DNA of 64,000 bases from Denitrobacterium detoxificans (GTDB lineage: Bacteria > Actinomycetota > Coriobacteriia > Coriobacteriales > Eggerthellaceae), in assembly GCF_015062615.1 (NCBI RefSeq), contig NZ_SUUH01000002.1:310001-374000 (forward strand), read 5' to 3'. The stretch's first letter is position 1. Each line of letters begins with the position of its first letter. The translations under genes and the position numbers were made by a program. The notes beneath the pieces are model-generated. The model worked only from the letters and a program-made list of their open reading frames with translations, was not told the DNA's origin and made no database searches. Positions 23,784 to 32,393 of the stretch are shown here, in pieces.

Positions 23784-24910
23784 TGAAGCACGCGCGCAGC
23801 AAGGTCATCGTCGTAAAGATCGGCTCGTCCACGTTGGTGGGGGAAGACGGCGCCCTCGATAGGGGGTACCTGGAGGCCTTGGCCGAACAGGTTGTCTCCC
23901 TACGCAAGGCGGGCTGGAAACCCATCATCGTCTCCTCTGCGGCCATTGCCTGTGGCGTGCAGGTGCTGGGGCTCGATGCGCGTCCCAGCGACATGCCCAG
24001 CCTGCAGGCTGCCGCGTCGGTGGGGCAGGGTGCTTTGGCAAGCGCGTATAGCGAGGTCTTTGGCGCGCACGACGTGGTCACCTCGCTCGTGTTGCTTACG
24101 CGCCACGACACGGCCAGTCGCCATGCCTACGTGCATGCGCGTGAAACGCTGCGCGCGCTTCTGGAATACGACGTCGTTCCCGTGGTGAACGAGAACGACA
24201 CGACTTCGGTCGAGGAAATCCGCTTCGGCGACAACGATACGCTGGCTGCGCTTGTGGCGTGCCTTATCAAGGCCGACATGTGCGTCATCTTCTCCGACAT
24301 CGACGGCCTGTACACGGCTAATCCGCGCGAAGATGCCCATGCGCGCAAGCTCGACCGCGTCGATTTCATCACGCCCGAAATCATGGCTTCTGCCGGGGGC
24401 GTTGGCTCTTCGGTGGGCAGTGGCGGCATGGTCACGAAGATTCGCGCCGCACGCGTGCTCATGATCGCCGGCATTCCGCTCGTGGTGTGCAATGGTCACG
24501 AACCCCATGCGCTCGAGCGCTTGGTGCAGGGCGAATCGGTGGGCACGTGCTTCGAAGCGCGTCGTGTGCCGCATGAAATAACGAACTACAAGCTCTGGAT
24601 TGCCCTGGGCGATTCCGCGAAGGGCTCGATCGTCGTTGACGACGGCGCGCGTGATGCCCTCGTGGGAAAGGGCAGCTCGCTTTTGTGCGTGGGCGTAACC
24701 AACGTTACGGGCACGTTCGATGCGGGCGATATCGTGAATATCGAAGACGCGCGCGGGCATCTGTTTGCCCGTGGCAAGGTTTCCGCTTCCAGCGACGAAA
24801 TCCTGCTCGCGCGTGGGTATAGCCAGGCGCAGATGGCGGCAAATCGCCTGCTGGCGCCTTTGGCGGAGTCTCCTATAGTCCATCGAGATGAATTGGTGGT
24901 GTTTGAATGA
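23783..24910 (+). CDS. proB: Glutamate 5-kinase
   Basis: 375 residues from a GTG overlapping the obg stop. The amino-acid kinase domain begins VIVVKIGSSTLVGEDG and contains VVNENDTTS and FGDNDTLAALVA, the substrate and phosphate loops. The C-terminal PUA domain occupies about residues 275-365. It makes gamma-glutamyl phosphate, the first step of proline synthesis, and is usually feedback-inhibited by proline. The stop overlaps the proA start by ATGA, indicating translational coupling. Confidence 0.96.
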   Translation: MKHARSKVIVVKIGSSTLVGEDGALDRGYLEALAEQVVSLRKAGWKPIIVSSAAIACGVQVLGLDARPSDMPSLQAAASVGQGALASAYSEVFGAHDVVTSLVLLTRHDTASRHAYVHARETLRALLEYDVVPVVNENDTTSVEEIRFGDNDTLAALVACLIKADMCVIFSDIDGLYTANPREDAHARKLDRVDFITPEIMASAGGVGSSVGSGGMVTKIRAARVLMIAGIPLVVCNGHEPHALERLVQGESVGTCFEARRVPHEITNYKLWIALGDSAKGSIVVDDGARDALVGKGSSLLCVGVTNVTGTFDAGDIVNIEDARGHLFARGKVSASSDEILLARGYSQAQMAANRLLAPLAESPIVHRDELVVFE

Positions 24911-26178
24911 GCGTGAAGGAAGTTGCCCTAGCTGCGAAGAAGGCCAGCGTTGCCTGCGGAAAGGCGTCGCTTAGCGTGCGTAATGGTGCGTTGCATGCCA
25001 TGGCGCAGGCGCTGCGCGAGCATGTGGCCGACATCGTGCAGGCGAACGAGCTTGACATGCAGGCTGCCCGCGAGGCGGGTACGGCCGAGCCGCTGCTCGA
25101 TCGCTTGCAGCTTACGGCCGAGCGCATCGAGGGCATGGCATGCGGCCTTGAATCGCTTGCCGAGCTTCCCGACCCCTTGGGCCAGGTGCAGCAGGAGCGC
25201 ACCCTTGCTTCGGGCGTGAACCTCACGCGCGTGAGCGTTTCCATGGGCGTGGTTGCCATGGTGTACGAGGCGCGCCCCAACGTTACCGCCGACGCCGCTG
25301 GCATCTGCGTGAAGACGGGTAATGCCTGCGTTCTTCGTGGTGGCAGCATTGCGTTCAATTCGAACGTGTATCTTGCTCACTTGCTGCATGATGCCGCGGT
25401 TTCTGCTGGCATGCCCATCAACTGCATCTGCGCGGTGGAAACGAAGGACCGCGCTGCTACCGACGAACTGCTGCAGATGCGCGGCATCGTCGACGTGCTC
25501 ATTCCGCGAGGTGGCGCCGGCCTCATTCGGCATTGCGTGCAGAACGCCACGGTGCCCGTCATCGAAACGGGCGTGGGCAACTGCCACGTGTACGTGCATG
25601 AACCGGCCAACGTCGAGATGGCGCGCGATATCGTGGTAAACGCGAAGACGCAGCGCCCGGGCGTATGCAACGCCATCGAATCGCTGCTTGTCGATGATTC
25701 CATTGCCGAGCAGGTGCTTCCCGTTATCCTGCCCGAACTTGCATCGCGTGACGTGGTTATACACGCCGACGAGCATGCGTATGCCATCGCCCAGCAGCTC
25801 ATCGAGCAGGGCGTTTCCATGCAGCTCGTTCCCGCTACGGAAGAGGACTGGGCCACCGAGTACTTGAACCTCGACATTGCCGTGCGTTGCATGAGCGGCC
25901 TGGATGCCGCCATCGAGCATGTGAATCGCTTTGGCACGCGTCATTCCGAATGCATCGTCACGGAAGATGAAGCTGCTGCCGAGGAATTTCTGGCAAGCAT
26001 CGACGCGGCTGCCGTGTACTGGAACGCATCCACGCGCTTCACCGATGGTGGCGAATTCGGCCTGGGTGCCGAAATTGGCATCTCCACCCAGAAGCTTCAC
26101 ACCCGCGGGCCCTTCGCGCTTGCGGCGCTTACCACGTACAAATACCTGCTTCGTGGCTCCGGCCAGGTGAGAAGCTAG
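24907..26178 (+). CDS. proA: Gamma-glutamyl phosphate reductase
   Basis: 423 residues of the aldehyde dehydrogenase superfamily. It has the ProA signatures MGVVAMVYEARPNVTADAAG, ETGVGNCHVYVHE and NAKTQRPGVCNAIESLLV; the catalytic cysteine is the C in PGVCNA. It reduces gamma-glutamyl phosphate to the semialdehyde with NADPH, the second proline step. ATGA overlap with proB and one-base overlap with nadD show a single operon. proC is not in the window. Confidence 0.96.
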   Translation: MSVKEVALAAKKASVACGKASLSVRNGALHAMAQALREHVADIVQANELDMQAAREAGTAEPLLDRLQLTAERIEGMACGLESLAELPDPLGQVQQERTLASGVNLTRVSVSMGVVAMVYEARPNVTADAAGICVKTGNACVLRGGSIAFNSNVYLAHLLHDAAVSAGMPINCICAVETKDRAATDELLQMRGIVDVLIPRGGAGLIRHCVQNATVPVIETGVGNCHVYVHEPANVEMARDIVVNAKTQRPGVCNAIESLLVDDSIAEQVLPVILPELASRDVVIHADEHAYAIAQQLIEQGVSMQLVPATEEDWATEYLNLDIAVRCMSGLDAAIEHVNRFGTRHSECIVTEDEAAAEEFLASIDAAAVYWNASTRFTDGGEFGLGAEIGISTQKLHTRGPFALAALTTYKYLLRGSGQVRS

Positions 26179-26864
26179 TGAGCGTTATTAGCGACAACTT
26201 CGACCGTTTGGGTCTTGCCCCCGATGGCTCTGCGGACGCTAGCCGCACGTATCGCCTGGGCATCATGGGCGGTACGTTCGATCCCATTCACATTGGCCAT
26301 TTGGCGTGCGCCGAACAGGCGCGCGATGCGTTCGATCTAGATGCCGTGCTCTTCATTCCAGCGGGTCAGCCCGTGTTCAAGAAGCACCAGAAGGTCACCT
26401 GCGCGGCCGACCGCTTGGAAATGTGCCGCTTGGCTTGTGCCGACAATCCCGCCTTCGACGTGAGCCCCATCGAAATCGAACGCGGTGGCGATACGTATAC
26501 CATCGACACGCTTCACCAGCTACGCGATTACTATCCGGAAAACGTCGAGCTCTACTTCATCACGGGCGCCGACGCCATGCTTTCCATTGTCAGCTGGCGC
26601 AATTCTCAGGGCCTTTCGAAGCTTGCGCATCTTATCGCCGCCACGCGACCAGGATTCGTAATGTCCGACGAATATAGAAGAACCCTAGCCGAGCATGGGT
26701 GTTTTGACGTAAGCTATCTAGAGATGACCGCGTTGTCGGTTTCGTCGAGCATGCTGCGCGAATGGGTAGGCCAGGGCAAGTCGATCCGCTATCTTTGCCC
26801 GCAGGGTGTTTGGCAATACATTCAGGATCGCGGCTTGTACCGCGCGTCTGGATTGGGGGAATAG
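26178..26864 (+). CDS. nadD: Nicotinate-nucleotide adenylyltransferase
   Basis: 228 residues. The nucleotidyltransferase motif is GIMGGTFDPIHIGHL, and the C-terminal ISSS-type motif appears as LSVSSSMLREWVGQGKS. It forms nicotinate adenine dinucleotide in NAD synthesis. An N-terminal extension of about 25 residues precedes the catalytic motif when the GTG start at the proA stop is used. It is followed four bases later by yqeK, the usual partner. Confidence 0.95.
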   Translation: MSVISDNFDRLGLAPDGSADASRTYRLGIMGGTFDPIHIGHLACAEQARDAFDLDAVLFIPAGQPVFKKHQKVTCAADRLEMCRLACADNPAFDVSPIEIERGGDTYTIDTLHQLRDYYPENVELYFITGADAMLSIVSWRNSQGLSKLAHLIAATRPGFVMSDEYRRTLAEHGCFDVSYLEMTALSVSSSMLREWVGQGKSIRYLCPQGVWQYIQDRGLYRASGLGE

Positions 26865-26868
26865 ACGT

Positions 26869-27663
26869 ATGGGCAAGAAGAAGAGCAAGAAGCAGCTGCA
26901 GAAGGAGCTCGAAAAGCTCGAGAAGAAGCAGCTAGCGAAAAAGAAGAACAAGAAGGCGAGGAAGGCCGCCAAGCGCCAAGAGCTCACGCGTGAGAAGCTC
27001 ATCGAGCTTTCCGGTGGCGACCTGCCGTATCAGCCCGCGTCGAAGAAGGTCTTCGGCAAGAAGAACTACAAGCGCATGAAGGTGCTTCTGGCTGCCCGCG
27101 TGGGCAAGAAGCGCTACAAGCACTCGGTTGGCGTGGCCAAGACGGCCAAGAAGCTCGCCAAGCTGTATGGCTATAACCCGAAGGTTGCTCGCATGGCGGG
27201 CATCCTGCACGACTGGGACAAGGGCCTGGGCGTGTACGAGATTCGCGAGCGCGCCCAAACCCTGGGCGTCGACCTCGACCCCCAGATCTCGGAAAACATG
27301 CCCTGGCTGCTGCATGGCCCCACGGCCGCTGCGGCCCTGCGTCTGGAATACCCCGAATTCGGCGAGGAAGTCTTTCAGGCAATCGCGCGCCATACCTCGG
27401 GCGCTGCCGAGATGTCGCCGCTCGATTGCATCATCTACGTGGCCGATATCATCGAGCCCAATCGCACGTTCGGCGACATGAAGGGCATCAAGCGCCTGCG
27501 CAAGGAAGTGGGGAAGGTTCCGCTGGAACAGCTCTACTTCGACGCGTTCAAGTACACCTTCACGTTCCTGGTCAGCCGCGACCGCCAGCTCTATCCGGAA
27601 ACGGTGGACATCTGGAATTCCCTCATGTGGAAGTACGGCTTCGTGCGCACCATGAAGTTCTAG
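26869..27663 (+). CDS. yqeK: HD-domain phosphohydrolase YqeK with basic N-terminal extension
   Basis: 264 residues from an ATG at 26869. The C-terminal 190 residues match YqeK: KRYKHSVGVAKTAKKLA, the HD pair in GILHDWDKG, HGPTAAAAL, IARHTSGAAEMSPLDCIIYV and ADIIEPNRTF. YqeK cleaves Ap4A symmetrically. The first 70 residues are an added, strongly basic segment (KKSKKQLQKELEKLEKKQLA and following) that looks like a coiled coil or RNA-binding tail; typical YqeK lacks it. The usual downstream partner rsfS is present but lies on the opposite strand, converging on this gene. Confidence 0.93.
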   Translation: MGKKKSKKQLQKELEKLEKKQLAKKKNKKARKAAKRQELTREKLIELSGGDLPYQPASKKVFGKKNYKRMKVLLAARVGKKRYKHSVGVAKTAKKLAKLYGYNPKVARMAGILHDWDKGLGVYEIRERAQTLGVDLDPQISENMPWLLHGPTAAAALRLEYPEFGEEVFQAIARHTSGAAEMSPLDCIIYVADIIEPNRTFGDMKGIKRLRKEVGKVPLEQLYFDAFKYTFTFLVSRDRQLYPETVDIWNSLMWKYGFVRTMKF

Positions 27664-27688
27664 GCGCGCGGGAATCATACGCAAACGA

Positions 27689-27721
27689 AACGGGGTGGCC
27701 GATCGATTCGGCCACCCCGTT
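27689..27721. terminator. Bidirectional terminator between yqeK and rsfS
   Basis: Perfect 14-bp inverted repeat AACGGGGTGGCCGA / TCGGCCACCCCGTT (27689-27702 and 27708-27721) with a 5-base loop between convergent genes. T-rich sequence is modest on both sides. Confidence 0.75.
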
Positions 27722-27746
27722 GCTATTCGTGCGATGTTCGCTTGCG

Positions 27747-28160
27747 CTATTCGCGACCCATGAGCTTCGCGATGCGGTCGGAGTACTCGGCGTCGGTGAT
27801 GCCGGCTTCGGCCAGGTCGATGACGGGTGCGTCGTTCCAGAGCGTTTCCAGGCGATAGAAATCGCGCGCTTCGGGCTGGAACACGTGTACCACGAAATCG
27901 CCGTAGTCGAGCAGGGCCCACGTGCCGGCTTCGATGCCCTCGCGGTGGATGGGCTTCACGCCGATCTTCTCGCGGCAGTCTTCTTCGATGGCGTCGATGA
28001 TGGCGTCGACCTGGCGGTTGTTCGCCGCCGTGGCGATGACGAAGTAGTCGGCTACGGAAGAGAGTTCGCCCACTTCCTGAACCATGATGTCGGTGGCCTT
28101 CTTCTCGTCGGCTGCCTTGGCCGCTACCAGCGCGGCTTCACGTACGTTGTAATCAGTCAT
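27747..28160 (-). CDS. rsfS: Ribosomal silencing factor RsfS
   Basis: 137 residues. Signatures are ATDIMVQEVGELSSVADYFVIATAANNRQV, seen in shorter blocks, and WALLDYGDFVVHVFQPEARDFYRLE. RsfS binds L14 and blocks subunit joining when nutrients are low. A clear AAGGAG ribosome-binding site precedes the ATG. It lies 38 bases downstream of the TrmA-type methyltransferase on the minus strand, probably one operon. In most genomes it follows nadD-yqeK on the same strand; here it is inverted. Confidence 0.94.
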   Translation of the reverse strand: MTDYNVREAALVAAKAADEKKATDIMVQEVGELSSVADYFVIATAANNRQVDAIIDAIEEDCREKIGVKPIHREGIEAGTWALLDYGDFVVHVFQPEARDFYRLETLWNDAPVIDLAEAGITDAEYSDRIAKLMGRE

Positions 28161-28198
28161 TGTTCTCCTTAGCTTGGTGCTGTGGGTATTCTACCGCA

Positions 28199-29515
28199 TT
28201 AGGCACGTTGGAATATACTCACCACTTCGCAGTGGAAGGTTTGCGGGAAGAGGTCCACGGGCGTGGCCTTCGTAAGGCGATAGCCTTCGTTGGAAAGGCG
28301 CTCCACGTCGCGCGCCCAGGTGCACGGGTCGCAGCTGATGTAGGCCAGGCGCTGGGGCGCGGCCTTCGCGATGCTTGCGGGCACGCCGTCGGCCAGTCCG
28401 GAACGGGGCGGATCGACCAGCAGGGCGTCCAAGTGACCCATGGCGGGCAGTTCGCGGGCGCTGTCGCCGCCGATGATGTCGACCCATAGCTGGGCGCTAT
28501 CGGCATTGGCGCGCAGGTCGCGCACGCTGGAGCCAGCGCTTTCCACGGCCAGCACGTCGCCGCAGCGTTCGGCCAGGGGCAGGGTGAAGGTGCCCACGCC
28601 GCAGTACAGGTCGGCGATGCGGTCGGTTTCGGTTACCTGCAGGCCTTCCAGGGCAAGCTCCACGAGCTTTTCCGCCTGGGCGGTATTCACCTGGAAGAAA
28701 CTGGGGGCGCTTGCGCGGTACGTGAATCCGCACAGGTCTTCCGTCCAGTGGCCTTTGCCGGCTAGCACCTCCACGCCCTTCACGGCGCGCGCCGAGCCCT
28801 CTTCGGCCATGACGCGCACGATGCTCGTGGCCTTGAGCGTGCTGGCGAGCGTCTTTGCCGCAGCGGCACGCGGGAAGCTGCCGGGGCGCGTCCATAGGGC
28901 GATTTCCGTATCCTTCGTGCGCAGGCTGCTGCGCACGCCCACGCGGTAGATGCCCAGATCGCCGGAACCCTGCAGATAGCGCAGCGCGCCGCGCAGGGCC
29001 TTGGGCGCCTTTTCGATGGTGCGATGGGCCAGCGGGCAGGCGTTGGCGGGGCAGAGCTCGTGCGAGCCTGGCTTGCGGAAGCCCAGCTGCAGACGCCCCT
29101 GCGCGTCGGTCTCGCAGGCCATTTCCAGCTTGTTCCTGTATCCCATCTGGCGCTTCGAGGGCACGCAGGCCGCCACCAGTGATTCGACTTCCAGCGCGTC
29201 GACGTGCGCCACGCGACGCAGCTGCGACACGACGTTCGCTCGCTTCGCTTCCAGCTGGGCCGAATAGGCTACGTGCTGCCACGAGCAGCCGCCGCATGCG
29301 CCGGCAAGCGGGCAGGTGGGGGCCACGCGCGCTTCGCCTGGCTGCAGCACATCGACTACATGGCCACGCGCGAACGACTTGCGTTCCTCCGTGATTTCCA
29401 CCAGGGCCGTATCGCCCGGGGCGCCGCCTTCCACGAACACGGCGCGACCGCCTTCATCGCGCCCAATGGCCGCCGATCCGTACGCCAGCGTATCTATGTG
29501 CAGTTTCGTTTGCAT
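28199..29515 (-). CDS. TrmA/RumA-type 23S rRNA (uracil-5-)-methyltransferase
   Basis: 438 residues from an ATG at 29515 with an AGAAGGAAG ribosome-binding site; a longer frame to 29545 is less likely. An N-terminal TRAM domain precedes an iron-sulfur-type cysteine set (CPLAGACGGCSWQH). The SAM-binding domain has ADLYCGVGTFTLPLA, and the catalytic motifs are LVDPPRSGL and the nucleophile region YISCDPCTWARD. It should make m5U in 23S rRNA (RlmD/RlmCD-like) or tRNA; the exact target cannot be read. Transcribed with rsfS. Confidence 0.92.
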   Translation of the reverse strand: MQTKLHIDTLAYGSAAIGRDEGGRAVFVEGGAPGDTALVEITEERKSFARGHVVDVLQPGEARVAPTCPLAGACGGCSWQHVAYSAQLEAKRANVVSQLRRVAHVDALEVESLVAACVPSKRQMGYRNKLEMACETDAQGRLQLGFRKPGSHELCPANACPLAHRTIEKAPKALRGALRYLQGSGDLGIYRVGVRSSLRTKDTEIALWTRPGSFPRAAAAKTLASTLKATSIVRVMAEEGSARAVKGVEVLAGKGHWTEDLCGFTYRASAPSFFQVNTAQAEKLVELALEGLQVTETDRIADLYCGVGTFTLPLAERCGDVLAVESAGSSVRDLRANADSAQLWVDIIGGDSARELPAMGHLDALLVDPPRSGLADGVPASIAKAAPQRLAYISCDPCTWARDVERLSNEGYRLTKATPVDLFPQTFHCEVVSIFQRA

Positions 29516-29625
29516 GTACTTCCTTCTGTTTGCCAATGCGCCCATGTTACCAAGTGGCTATGCAGTTCAAATGTGCATGGGATGATAAACAGGGAAGATA
29601 GCGTATAATCACAAATCGTGTATGC

Positions 29626-29701
29626 GCCCTCGTAGCTCAGGGGATAGAGCGTCTGCCTCCGGAGCAGAAAGTCGCAGGTTCGAATCCTGTCGAGGGCACC
29701 A
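29626..29701 (+). tRNA. tRNA-Arg (anticodon CCG)
   Basis: The acceptor stem GCCCTCG pairs with CGAGGGC, followed by A and an encoded CCA. The anticodon stem TCTGC/GCAGA encloses CTCCGGA, giving CCG. The T-arm is GCAGGTTCGAATCCTGT. A TATAAT box at 29604-29609 lies 16 bases upstream and is likely its -10 element. Length 76 bases. Confidence 0.96.
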
Positions 29702-29750
29702 GGTTTATTACGGGTGCATACGTACCCTATGAATTCGGAAGGGAGCGCAC

Positions 29751-30284
29751 ATGGCGCAGTACACCCCGGCTTATCAGCCCAACGGAAACGAAATCGCCGT
29801 CATCGAAACGTCCAAGGGCACCATCAAGGTGCAGCTCGCGGGCGCCGATGCCCCCATTCACGTGGGCAATTTCGTCGAGCTTTCCCAGAAGGGCTTCTAC
29901 GATAACCTGAAGTTCCACCGCCATGTTCCCAATTTCGTCATCCAGGGCGGCGACCCGAACACCCGCGACCTCGATTCCGCGCAGGTGCAGGCTGCTGCCG
30001 CTAATCCCTTCGGCGGCCTGGGCACGGGCGGCCCCGGCTATACCATCCGCGAGGAGTTCACCACGAACCCGAACAACTCGCATGAAGATGGCGCGCTGGC
30101 CATGGCCCGTTCGCAGGATCCGAATTCCGCTGGCTCCCAGTTCTACCTGTGCCTGGGTGCCCAGCACTTCCTCGATCCGAACTACACCGTGTTCGGCCAG
30201 ACCATCGAGGGCAAGGATGTCATCGGCCAGCTCCGCGTGGGCGATGTCATCGAGCACATTACCATCGAAGGCGCGAACGACTAG
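29751..30284 (+). CDS. Cyclophilin-type peptidyl-prolyl cis-trans isomerase
   Basis: 177 residues with no signal peptide, so cytoplasmic. Cyclophilin motifs include FHRHVPNFVIQGGDP (active-site Arg and Phe region), GALAMARSQDPNSAGSQFYL and NYTVFGQTIEGKDVI. It speeds proline isomerisation during folding. It follows tRNA-Arg with a GGAAGGGAG ribosome-binding site. A TPR membrane protein gene starts 52 bases later. Confidence 0.94.
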   Translation: MAQYTPAYQPNGNEIAVIETSKGTIKVQLAGADAPIHVGNFVELSQKGFYDNLKFHRHVPNFVIQGGDPNTRDLDSAQVQAAAANPFGGLGTGGPGYTIREEFTTNPNNSHEDGALAMARSQDPNSAGSQFYLCLGAQHFLDPNYTVFGQTIEGKDVIGQLRVGDVIEHITIEGAND

Positions 30285-30336
30285 TCAAGCCCCCCTTGCT
30301 TGGCAGTCATTCGGCACGAGAGGACAGATCGGCACT

Positions 30337-31695
30337 ATGAACAACGTCTTATTCCAGAGGGCACGCGAAGCCTATGGCGTGAACGATTACGTTTCCGCGC
30401 TCGAGGGCTTCACCCAGTGCCTGCAGGGCTTAAGCGATGGGGAAGAAGTAGCGGAAGGCGAATTGGGCCTGCTGTATCACCAGATCGGCAATTGCCTCAT
30501 GAAGCTACACGACTACGAGGAAGCCATCCATGCCTACACGCAGGCCACGGCCGATAACTCGTACGAGGGCATCGGCGCCGTGAACTGCAATCTGGGCAAT
30601 TCGTACGCCGCGCTGCACGACTACGAGAATGCAGTCAAGCATTTCGAGATTGCCGTTTCCGATGCCAAGTACGATTCCGTGTACAAGGCGTATTCGGGCA
30701 TGGGCAAGGCCTACCTGAAGCTGGGCAAGTCCGCCGAAGCTGGTTCCGCGTTCCGCTCCGCCGCACTCGACGAGGCGAACCCGAACCCCGCTCAGGCCCT
30801 TTTGAACCTGGGCATCTGCTTCATGGCGCTCGACCGTCCGGCCGACGCCGTGGCTTCCTACGAAAGCGCGCTGCAGTTCGACATGAACTCTGCCACGCGC
30901 AACAAGCTGTATGCGAACATGGGCCAGGCCTACACGGCAACGGGCCAGTTCCAGCAGGCCGTGAATGCCTTCGAGGAAGCTCTTGCCGACAAGACGTACT
31001 TCCTGAACGACGCCGCGAGCGTCGACTACCAGCGCGCCATTGGCCAGGTTGCCCAGGGCACCCAGGTGCTGGCCGCCGTGGAAGACGACCCTGCTGCCAC
31101 GGCCGACATGTCGGGCCTCGACGTGCCGGGCGACGGCGCTCCCATCTACCACGAAACCGACATGGCCGCTGCGGCCCAGAACCCGTACTACTACGCCGAC
31201 AGCTACGGCGTGTCCGACAAGTACAATTCGGGCGACGAGCGCTTCTTCAACGCAACCGAAGAGGAAATCGAGCAGTGGAGCCGTGGCGTTGCCAGGCAGG
31301 ATCGCAAGCGCCGCAACGTGGGCCTGAAGATCCTGGTTGCCTTCATCGTGGTGCTCGTGCTCGCCGCGGGCGCTGGCGTGTTCGCCTATTCCCAGGGCTA
31401 TGGCTATCCCACGCAGGAAAGCGTGGTGAAGCAGCTCTTCGCCGATCCCACCAACGCATCTTCGGTGTTCTCCTCCGACCTTTCCAGCGAAAAGGTCGAG
31501 AAGATGCTCGACCCGGTGGTGCAGGATGCCAACGTCACCATCGACGGCCAGGAAGCTTCCATGAATTCCAGCGTGGAATACGTAACGGCTTCCACCAGCG
31601 AGGGCGGCGAGGTCCAGTACAAGATCACCATGTCGCGTGACGGCATTGGCTGGAAGATATCGAATATCGAGCTCTATTTCGCGAGCCAGAACTAA
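30337..31695 (+). CDS. TPR-repeat protein with a single membrane helix
   Basis: 452 residues. The first 240 form at least five tetratricopeptide repeats (for example LYHQIGNCLMKLHDYEEAIH, AVNCNLGNSYAALHDYENAV, LLNLGICFMALDRPADAVAS). An acidic linker with Tyr-rich NPYYYADSY leads to a basic patch (RQDRKRRN) and one membrane helix at about 330-350. The remaining 100 residues are outside and carry a small domain of the kind found in DUF4878-like lipoproteins or stress-sensor tails. It probably scaffolds a complex at the membrane; no enzyme activity is seen. ndk follows 36 bases later. Confidence 0.82.
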   Translation: MNNVLFQRAREAYGVNDYVSALEGFTQCLQGLSDGEEVAEGELGLLYHQIGNCLMKLHDYEEAIHAYTQATADNSYEGIGAVNCNLGNSYAALHDYENAVKHFEIAVSDAKYDSVYKAYSGMGKAYLKLGKSAEAGSAFRSAALDEANPNPAQALLNLGICFMALDRPADAVASYESALQFDMNSATRNKLYANMGQAYTATGQFQQAVNAFEEALADKTYFLNDAASVDYQRAIGQVAQGTQVLAAVEDDPAATADMSGLDVPGDGAPIYHETDMAAAAQNPYYYADSYGVSDKYNSGDERFFNATEEEIEQWSRGVARQDRKRRNVGLKILVAFIVVLVLAAGAGVFAYSQGYGYPTQESVVKQLFADPTNASSVFSSDLSSEKVEKMLDPVVQDANVTIDGQEASMNSSVEYVTASTSEGGEVQYKITMSRDGIGWKISNIELYFASQN

Positions 31696-31731
31696 TCGTT
31701 AGCAGTGCTATCAGGAAAGAAAGGATTATTG

Positions 31732-32136
31732 ATGGCAGTACAGAAGACTTACACCATGATCAAGCCCGACGGCGTGCGCAATGGCCACATCGGCGAGATC
31801 GTGAATCGCTTCGAGCGCGCTGGCCTGAAGGTCGAGCGCATGGAGCTGGGCATGGTTACCATGGAACAGGCTCAGGCCAACTACGCCGAGCATGAGGGCA
31901 AGCCTTTCTACGAGGGCCTCATCTCCTACATCACCAGCGGTCCCGTGGTGAAGATGGTCGTTTCTGGCGAAGGCGCCGTTGCCAAGGTTCGCACCCTCAT
32001 GGGCGCCACCAATCCTGCGGAAGCTGCCCCCGGCACCATCCGTGGCGACTTCGGCCTGATCATGGACGAGAACGTCATCCATGGTTCCGATTCTCCCGAG
32101 TCCGCCGAGCGCGAAATCGGCATCTTCTTCAACTAA
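31732..32136 (+). CDS. ndk: Nucleoside diphosphate kinase
   Basis: 134 residues, the short bacterial form. It has the opening QKTYTMIKPDGVRNGHIGEI and the catalytic histidine in NVIHGSDSPESAEREI. It equalises nucleoside triphosphate pools by phosphate transfer from ATP. A strong intrinsic terminator with a TTCG tetraloop lies directly downstream. Confidence 0.97.
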   Translation: MAVQKTYTMIKPDGVRNGHIGEIVNRFERAGLKVERMELGMVTMEQAQANYAEHEGKPFYEGLISYITSGPVVKMVVSGEGAVAKVRTLMGATNPAEAAPGTIRGDFGLIMDENVIHGSDSPESAEREIGIFFN

Positions 32137-32158
32137 TTGCCGAGAAATCGCAGTTTGG

Positions 32159-32185
32159 GGCCGGCTCTTCGGAGCCGGCCTTTTT
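32159..32185 (+). terminator. ndk intrinsic terminator
   Basis: Perfect 9-bp stem GGCCGGCTC / GAGCCGGCC with a TTCG tetraloop and TTTTT tail. Confidence 0.92.
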
Positions 32186-32326
32186 CGTGCCATGGGGTGG
32201 GGCGCGCGGGCGTTTCGCGTCGCCTGGGCTCGTTCCTTCGGGGCCCAGCAGGCATGCACCGTGCGGAATACCGTGCGTACGTGGCTTCGCACCAGCGGGT
32301 ATGCATTATAGTTCGCGTATGAATTT

Positions 32327-32342
32327 ACGTGGTGCGCCACGT
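32327..32342. promoter_or_regulatory. Inverted repeat upstream of mreB
   Basis: ACGTGG-TGCG-CCACGT, 52 bases before the mreB start. A possible operator or leader hairpin for the cell-shape operon. No clear promoter hexamers were found next to it. Confidence 0.35.
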
Positions 32343-32393
32343 GGCTGTGTTACCATTTGCATTTGGAAATTCCGAGTATGAAGGACTGCCTTT

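Noticed and set aside
22389..26864. Mobile element signature in the obg-proB-proA-nadD run
   Set aside because: Tight overlaps and even composition show an ordinary operon.
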